A DNA stretch of 28,582 bases from Porphyromonadaceae bacterium UBA4702 (GTDB taxonomy: Bacteria > Bacteroidota > Bacteroidia > Bacteroidales > Muribaculaceae). Shown one piece after another: positions 22,945 through 28,582 of this stretch. The stretch is taken from assembly GCA_002404675.1 (NCBI GenBank), contig DHKE01000083.1:1-28582 (forward strand). Direction: 5' to 3'. Position 1 is the first letter of the stretch; every line of letters starts with the position of its first letter. Position numbers and translations under genes: made by a program. Below the pieces are notes generated by a model. It had not been told where the DNA came from. It did not search any database and saw nothing but the letters and a program-made list of their open reading frames with translations.

Positions 22945-25900
22945 ATGAATTTCTCTTAGGAAGAGAAGCACACGTTAACCTCACTGCCATGAGTACTAAG
23001 TTCTTCAATAACACGCCGTCCAATACCCTGTTCGCGAAACTGAAGGGTATTGCAACTGAGATGGCTGGGTTCGACAGATTTTTGGCTGTCGTTGGCTTTT
23101 TCCGCTCTTCTGGCTATTTCAAGTTGCGCAAAGAACTGGGAGACATTTCCGACATCCGGATACTTATAGGCATCAACGTTGACGATATTTTCAGGAAACA
23201 CAATCTGGGATGGGAGATGCTGGATGGCCCTGAAAAGGCGAAACAGGTATACAGTGAAGAATTTAAGCAGGACATCATTGACGCTAATTATAGCAAGGAT
23301 ATCGAAGAGGGCATAATCCAGCTTTGTGAAGACCTGGCTGACGGTCGCTTGCAACTTCGGCTGCATCCTTCCAAAAACCTCCATGCAAAGTTCTATTTGT
23401 GTCTTCCTAAAAAACATACGCCGAATTCGGATGGGTGGGTCATAATGGGTTCATCTAATATTTCGGATTCCGGCCTTGGCACAGGAAAAGCTCCAAGGTA
23501 CGAACTCAACGTGGCAATGAAGGATTATGAGGATGTGCATTTTTGTCATAATGAGTTTGAGACCTTATGTAAAGAAGCTGTTCAATTAAAACTCGATGAT
23601 GTAGAGAAGTACAAGCAGCATACTTATTTAGGCTATCAGCCTACACCATACGAAATATACATCAAAGTCCTTATTGAGGCATTCGGAGACCAAGTAGAGG
23701 ACGATTTTACGATACAGCTCCCCGATGGCGTGAAAGAGCTGAAGTACCAGAAAGATGCTGTTATCCAAGGCTATCAAATGCTTATGCAGCACAACGGTCT
23801 CTTCCTTTCAGATGTTGTGGGTCTCGGCAAAACCATGATTGCCACAATGATTGCCAAGCGTTTCATAGAAGCAAACGGCAGGAATACCAAGATTCTCGTC
23901 GTCTTCCCGCCTGCACTTGAAAGCAACTGGAAAGACACGTTCAAGCTGTTCGGCATCAACCGCAAGGCTCAATTCATAACAAACGGCAGTCTCTCGAAGG
24001 TTCTTGAGGGTCAAGACAATTATTGGGACAAAGAGGATTATGACCTTGTCATTGTCGATGAAGCACATCAATTTCGTACTGACACATCTGAGCGATATAA
24101 CGAGCTGCAGAAGATTTGCAAGGCTTCATGTGCCAATATGGGACTGTTGAAGTCTTCTCGAAAGAAGGTGATGCTACTCTCTGCGACACCACTTAACAAC
24201 CGTCCAGAGGATTTGCAGAACCAGTTGTTGCTGTTTCAAGATGCCCAGCGTTGCACGATAGACGGAGTCTCCAATCTGAAGCTGTTCTTTGCGCCGCTGA
24301 TAAAAGAATACAATAGGTTGATGCGAGAGCGTGAGACTCGTGATGTGAGCAATGATGTTGACAGCATATACGAGGCTATACGCAACAAGGTGATTGACAA
24401 AGTAACTATTCGCCGCACTCGCAACAATATCCTCAATGACCCGGACTATAAGCACGACCTCACCGTTCAGGGCATTGTATTTCCCAAAATTCTCCCTCCG
24501 AATGACCTGACATACAAGTTGTCAGACTCATTGAACTATATGTTCTATTCGACACTGACCGCGCTGACTGACAAGGTTGCTCCGTCACACCTCACATACG
24601 CCCGGTATCGTGCAATAGAGTTTCTCAAGCCTGAATTGCGGGCAAGGTACAGGAACGCAGTTCACATTGCACAGAGCCTTGCCGACATCTATCGTGTCCA
24701 CATGGTAAAACGGCTCGAAAGCAGCTTTTATGCCTTCAAGAAATCGCTGCAAACCCTTCTGCGCATAACCTCGGACATGATCAAGATGTTTGAGGAGGAC
24801 AAGGTGATTATTGCACCTGACTTAAACATCAAAGGTCTTCAGGCCAGAGGCATGGAGCTTGACGAAATGCTCGATTATGTGTGCGAACATGGTTACTCAA
24901 AGAGTGATGTGCTGTATCGTGCCGAAGATTTCGACCCCAAATTCCTTGAGATGCTCAAAAGCGACCAAACTTTACTGAAATATCTGAACGACAGATGGTC
25001 AGAGCAAAAAGAGGATCCGAAACTGGAGCTATTCGTTGAGCGTCTTGACACATTTATTTCCAACGACATAAACCCGACAGGTAAATTAGTCGTGTTTTCC
25101 GAAAGCGTTGATACTGTCAACTACCTGTACGGTCATCTCACGGAAACACTTGGGCGTAAAGACGTTATCCGCGTAACAGCTGCAAACCGCAACGAGGTCT
25201 TCAATCGGGTAAAAGCCAATTTTGACGCCAACGTACCTCAAAAGGAACAAAAGGACGATTATTCAATAGTCATTACCTCTGACGTGCTCGCGGAAGGTGT
25301 CAACCTTCACCGCGCCAACGTCATAGTCAATTACGACTCGCCATGGAACGCTTCACGCCTTATGCAGCGCATCGGCCGTGTGAATCGAATTGGATCAGTT
25401 GCAGAGAATGTATACAACTATATGTTCTACCCATCGTCGCAAGGCGACAAGGAGATTAGGCTGTACAAGAATGCACTTATAAAGCTCCAGGGTTTCCACT
25501 CTGCATTTGGTGAGGACGCGCAGATCTATTCGCGTGAGGAAATCGTCAAGGAGTTCCGCCTTTTCGATTCCAATGTCCGCGATACTGTTGACAAGAAAAT
25601 TGCACTGCTCCGCGAACTGCGCGATCTGTATTCCAACGACCGGGAACTATATCACAAAATCAAGGCATTGCCCCTGAAGAGCCGCGTAATACGTGAGACT
25701 GGCAAACACTCGGGCAAGACGGTCGTGTTTGTTTCCTCGCGCATTAAGACCGAGTTTTATCTCGTAAATGACAGTCGCGCCAAAATTGTTGACTTGCTCG
25801 AAGCGGTCAAATATCTCAAGGCTAAGCCGGAAGAACAGCCAGTGCCGATAGAGAATGCTGGTATGCACTTCAAGCATGTGAACTGCGCACTGGAGGGTTT

Positions 25901-26267
25901 CCGTCAGGAACTCCAAGACCAGACGGACGCTGGCTCGATTAAAACAGTCAACCTTGACAAAACTGCCCAGACCGCAGATAAATTTCTCCGAAGCATCAGA
26001 CAGGTTTGCCAAGATGACATCCTGAAGAGGAACTGCAACGTCTTGCGGGACTATATCAAAGAGGGTACATTCTCCAAGCTGCCGCGTGTGCTCCAGACGC
26101 TCTCAAAAGAGTATAAGAACGACAGACAAAAAATCCGTGACGAAGAGTACACGCTCCAGCAGCGCATCGCTGGGCTTGTCGAAGAATATCACCATTCAGA
26201 GACGGAATCCAAAGAGGATACACGCCCTGGCACTCCTAAAATTATCATTTCCGAAACCTTCATCTAA
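22893..26267 (+). CDS. PLD-nuclease/SNF2-type helicase of a restriction-like defence system
   Basis: Probably the DNA-translocating and cleaving subunit of a restriction-type system. The frame from ATG 22893 gives 1,124 residues. I suspect ATG 22989 (MSTKFFNNTPSNTLF, 1,092 residues) is the family-like start, because the first 32 residues come from the invertible segment and its repeat. Numbering from 22893: a PLD-like domain spans about 30-220 with H164-x-K166 and the later GSSNIS; helicase motif I is VVGLGKT with K313; DEAH 389-392; motif III LLSATPLNN; motifs V-VI in EGVNLHRANVIVNYDSPWN and QRIGRVNRIG (R826, R829). The last 200 residues are helical and unassigned. Codon use is more A/T-ending than upstream genes, suggesting transfer. 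The methyltransferase gene starts 8 bases on. Confidence 0.87.
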   Translation: MSSKNNPAIFSQSAISVDEFLLGREAHVNLTAMSTKFFNNTPSNTLFAKLKGIATEMAGFDRFLAVVGFFRSSGYFKLRKELGDISDIRILIGINVDDIFRKHNLGWEMLDGPEKAKQVYSEEFKQDIIDANYSKDIEEGIIQLCEDLADGRLQLRLHPSKNLHAKFYLCLPKKHTPNSDGWVIMGSSNISDSGLGTGKAPRYELNVAMKDYEDVHFCHNEFETLCKEAVQLKLDDVEKYKQHTYLGYQPTPYEIYIKVLIEAFGDQVEDDFTIQLPDGVKELKYQKDAVIQGYQMLMQHNGLFLSDVVGLGKTMIATMIAKRFIEANGRNTKILVVFPPALESNWKDTFKLFGINRKAQFITNGSLSKVLEGQDNYWDKEDYDLVIVDEAHQFRTDTSERYNELQKICKASCANMGLLKSSRKKVMLLSATPLNNRPEDLQNQLLLFQDAQRCTIDGVSNLKLFFAPLIKEYNRLMRERETRDVSNDVDSIYEAIRNKVIDKVTIRRTRNNILNDPDYKHDLTVQGIVFPKILPPNDLTYKLSDSLNYMFYSTLTALTDKVAPSHLTYARYRAIEFLKPELRARYRNAVHIAQSLADIYRVHMVKRLESSFYAFKKSLQTLLRITSDMIKMFEEDKVIIAPDLNIKGLQARGMELDEMLDYVCEHGYSKSDVLYRAEDFDPKFLEMLKSDQTLLKYLNDRWSEQKEDPKLELFVERLDTFISNDINPTGKLVVFSESVDTVNYLYGHLTETLGRKDVIRVTAANRNEVFNRVKANFDANVPQKEQKDDYSIVITSDVLAEGVNLHRANVIVNYDSPWNASRLMQRIGRVNRIGSVAENVYNYMFYPSSQGDKEIRLYKNALIKLQGFHSAFGEDAQIYSREEIVKEFRLFDSNVRDTVDKKIALLRELRDLYSNDRELYHKIKALPLKSRVIRETGKHSGKTVVFVSSRIKTEFYLVNDSRAKIVDLLEAVKYLKAKPEEQPVPIENAGMHFKHVNCALEGFRQELQDQTDAGSIKTVNLDKTAQTADKFLRSIRQVCQDDILKRNCNVLRDYIKEGTFSKLPRVLQTLSKEYKNDRQKIRDEEYTLQQRIAGLVEEYHHSETESKEDTRPGTPKIIISETFI
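22945..22972 (+). repeat. Right inverted repeat of the putative invertible segment
   Basis: Reads ATGA, core ATTTCTCTTAGGAAGAGAA (22949-22967), then GCACA. It lies inside the 5' end of the long helicase frame, where the core encodes FLLGRE, and ends 16 bases before ATG 22989. Confidence 0.8.
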
Positions 26268-26275
26268 CTATAGCC

Positions 26276-28582
26276 ATGTCCGAATATACAGCCGAAGAAC
26301 TGCGCAGGGTTTTCCAGAAGCCTTTCAACCGCGATACTTGGAAAGTCATTCTTCACAACCTGTTTGGCGCGACCCAGTTGCGAACTCAGAGTGAGCCGAT
26401 CCCCGATTGCGCCGAAGCGGAAAAGGGCTATTACTTGGGTGCTATAGACACTTCTGATAAATACCGTATCGGATTGTTCTATTATGAGATTACGAATGCA
26501 TCGGTTGCACACAGGAAAGTCGGACTGCGCAACTTGGTCCGTAAATTCATCAATCAGACTTGGGGCGAATTTGATGCCGCCATCGTTGTTTTCAACGACA
26601 AAAAAGAGTGGAGGCTGTCATTCATCTGTGACATCAAGGATGTTGCAACAGCCCCGCGCCGCTTTACCTTCGTATTCGGGGAGCACGATAACTATTACCG
26701 CACTCCAATTGAGCGATTTGCCAATCTCCAGAGGCAGGAACGCTCATTCAAGAACATACGTGAGGCTTTCTCCGTAGAGGCTCTCAGCGACGACTTCTTC
26801 AACAGATACCGCGAATTGTATGCTGATTTTGTGCAGTACATCACCGGGAAACGGTATGTCAAGCAGGGCAGCGAATGGAAAGAACAAAAAATCGCTGACG
26901 CAAATGACCAGCTTGCCAGCACATTTGACAATGACGAAAAACTCGTGCGTGACTACATCAAGAAGATGTTCGGCCGCATCGTGTTCCTTTACTTTCTGCA
27001 GCGCAAGGGGTGGCTAAACGGAAACCGCAACTACATGCACGACCTTTTCGCCAATTCCGACAAGAAGGATGATTTCCTTGACGGAGTTCTTGAGCCGCTG
27101 TTCTTCGAGGTTCTGAACACTGACAAGCCTTATCGCACAGTAGCTGCACAGGCTCTGCCGGGGAGCGATAACATACCATACCTTAACGGCGGTCTGTTCG
27201 AGCGAGATGACGTTGACCCGAAACTGTGCAAATTCCCGGCAGAATTTTTCGAGAAACTGTTTGGCTTCCTTGACAGTTACAATTTCACTATTGACGAGAA
27301 TGAGGCTGATGACGCGGAGGTCGGCATTGACCCGGAAATGCTCGGACGGATTTTCGAGAACTTGCTGGAAGACAACAAAGACAAAGGCACATATTATACC
27401 CCCAAAGAGATTGTCGCATATATGTGCCGCGAGTCAATAATCGCTTACCTGAAAACTACCCTGCCAAGGGTCGCTGAGGAGCCTGTTAGAAAACTTGTTG
27501 AGCGATATGATGCTGCAGATTTGAACGAGAAGGAAATGCGTGAAATTCGCAGGAAACTCCAAGCAGTGAAAATATGTGACCCCGCAATCGGCTCTGGCGC
27601 ATTCCCGATGGGCTTGGTAAACCTGCTCTCCAAACTTTATGTAGCCATGAAAGCGGACACAGACACCAAGAAGATGAAACGTCACATCATGGAGCAAAAC
27701 ATATATGGTGTTGACATAGATCGTGGAGCTGTCGATATTGCACGTCTTCGTTTTTGGCTCGCGATGATTGTAGAGGAAACAGAACCAATGCCTTTGCCCA
27801 ACCTCCACTTCAAAATCATGCAAGGCAACTCTCTGCTTGAGAGTTATGATGGCATTGATCTGAGCGACTTGACAAAAACTAATGTAAACCGAACACTTTT
27901 CGATTCGGATGACTCTGAGCGTGAGAGACTTGTTTCAAGCCTGAAGTCATATTATAAGAATACAGACCACCAGAACCGGGCAAAGCTGTTCAATGAAATA
28001 ATCAACAATGTCCGTCGTCAGCTCTATGACAAGCAGGTGACTGTCCCGACTGGTTTTGACCTGTCTGCAAACAGCAAGTTCTTCCTTTGGCACACCTGGT
28101 TCACTGATGTATTTGCCGACGGCGGCTTCGACATTGTCATCGGCAATCCTCCCTACATCCAACTGCAAAGGTCAACTGGAATAAAGGGGTGGGATAAGAA
28201 AGGCCGTGAGTATGATATGAAATTTGGCGATCTGTATGTCAATTCCAATTATAAAACATTCGCGAAAACTGGCGACATCTACTGTCTGTTCTACGAGCTT
28301 GGCGACAAGATTCTTAAGGAGAAAGGCCATCTGTGCTACATCACCTCCAACAAATGGATGCGTGCTCGTTATGGAGAAGCATTGCGAAAATACTTTGCCA
28401 TCGTCACCAATCCCGAACTGCTGATTGATTTTGCAGGTATACAGATATTTGACAACGTCACCGTTGACACGAATATTCTGCTATACTCCAAAAACAATAA
28501 CCGCCACGAGACTCTTTGTGCATCAGGCACCAAGGCTGATAAGCATAGTGTCTTGAAAAATTTGAGCGATTTCGTGCGGCTC
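26276..28582 (+). CDS. Eco57I-class DNA adenine (N6) methyltransferase, 3' end beyond window
   Basis: The modification, and probably target-recognition, subunit partnering the helicase. The frame from ATG 26276 (MSEYTAEELRRVFQKPFN) is open through the last base: 769 codons with no stop, so the gene is partial only because the window ends. A 370-residue helical N-terminal region precedes GTYYTPKEIV (371-380), typical of these enzymes. The SAM motif I is CDPAIGSGAF (D435-F443). A GVDIDRGAVDIARLRFWL segment follows, and the catalytic motif IV is IGNPPY (N624-Y627), pointing to N6-adenine. The recognition domain would be in the missing part. The 8-base gap to the helicase gene indicates one operon. 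DISARM DrmMI or a PglX-like protein is an alternative label. Confidence 0.88.
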   Translation, partial: MSEYTAEELRRVFQKPFNRDTWKVILHNLFGATQLRTQSEPIPDCAEAEKGYYLGAIDTSDKYRIGLFYYEITNASVAHRKVGLRNLVRKFINQTWGEFDAAIVVFNDKKEWRLSFICDIKDVATAPRRFTFVFGEHDNYYRTPIERFANLQRQERSFKNIREAFSVEALSDDFFNRYRELYADFVQYITGKRYVKQGSEWKEQKIADANDQLASTFDNDEKLVRDYIKKMFGRIVFLYFLQRKGWLNGNRNYMHDLFANSDKKDDFLDGVLEPLFFEVLNTDKPYRTVAAQALPGSDNIPYLNGGLFERDDVDPKLCKFPAEFFEKLFGFLDSYNFTIDENEADDAEVGIDPEMLGRIFENLLEDNKDKGTYYTPKEIVAYMCRESIIAYLKTTLPRVAEEPVRKLVERYDAADLNEKEMREIRRKLQAVKICDPAIGSGAFPMGLVNLLSKLYVAMKADTDTKKMKRHIMEQNIYGVDIDRGAVDIARLRFWLAMIVEETEPMPLPNLHFKIMQGNSLLESYDGIDLSDLTKTNVNRTLFDSDDSERERLVSSLKSYYKNTDHQNRAKLFNEIINNVRRQLYDKQVTVPTGFDLSANSKFFLWHTWFTDVFADGGFDIVIGNPPYIQLQRSTGIKGWDKKGREYDMKFGDLYVNSNYKTFAKTGDIYCLFYELGDKILKEKGHLCYITSNKWMRARYGEALRKYFAIVTNPELLIDFAGIQIFDNVTVDTNILLYSKNNNRHETLCASGTKADKHSVLKNLSDFVRL

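Noticed and set aside
26484..28424. Several short frames on both strands over the methyltransferase region, which could suggest a degraded gene
   Set aside because: The frame starting at 26276 is uninterrupted to the window end and carries all expected motifs. The short frames are shadows.
1..28582. CRISPR arrays, tRNA or rRNA genes, insertion sequences, integrases
   Set aside because: None seen: no regularly spaced repeats, no cloverleaf-like gaps between genes and no transposase-like frames.

Overview
The window is a piece of a Bacteroidota chromosome, most likely of a GC-moderate gut Bacteroidales. Muribaculaceae is my best guess, but the family is not proven. The evidence is a fused FeoA-FeoB, a Bacteroides-type serine palmitoyltransferase, a type III glutamine synthetase of 729 residues, a DUF4835/PorD-like protein, an oversized NusB, and repeated Bacteroidota promoters of the form TTTG or TTG, 20 bases, then TAnnTTTG.

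Layout. Bases 1-593, minus strand: rpsF-rpsR (rpsR cut by the window edge) with its promoter. 621-3213, minus: a secreted GH13 amylase followed by hemW. 3310-5385, plus: a DEAD-box RNA helicase with a terminator-like hairpin in its long leader and a clear terminator. 5416-7941, plus: a FeoAB ferrous iron transporter, convergent with spt (8051-9238, minus). 9472-16152, plus: dnaN, an epsilon-like exonuclease, coaBC, a DUF4835/PorD-like gene, recN and rlmB, tightly spaced and reading as one operon. 16194-20364, plus: nusB, yajC, a YbbR-like gene, coaE and a DUF5606-like gene, reading as a second operon. 20392-20424: a bidirectional hairpin. 20457-22646, minus: glnN. All of this is conserved housekeeping DNA.

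From about 22740 to the end the character changes. The DNA is visibly more AT-rich and holds a defence-type pair. The first gene encodes a PLD-nuclease/SNF2-type helicase of about 1,100 residues. The second, 8 bases downstream, encodes an Eco57I-class adenine methyltransferase whose frame stays open to the last base of the window (769 codons seen, no stop).

The most striking feature lies upstream of this pair. Two copies of a 28-base inverted repeat (25/28 identical, with a perfect 19-base core) sit at 22761-22788 and 22945-22972, enclosing 156 bases. The enclosed segment holds a good Bacteroidota promoter that now points away from the defence genes, towards glnN. Flipping the segment would aim it at the helicase, just upstream of ATG 22989. 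This is the layout of an invertible, phase-variable promoter. The window would then show the OFF (or low) state of a phase-variable restriction or defence locus. No invertase gene is visible in the window.
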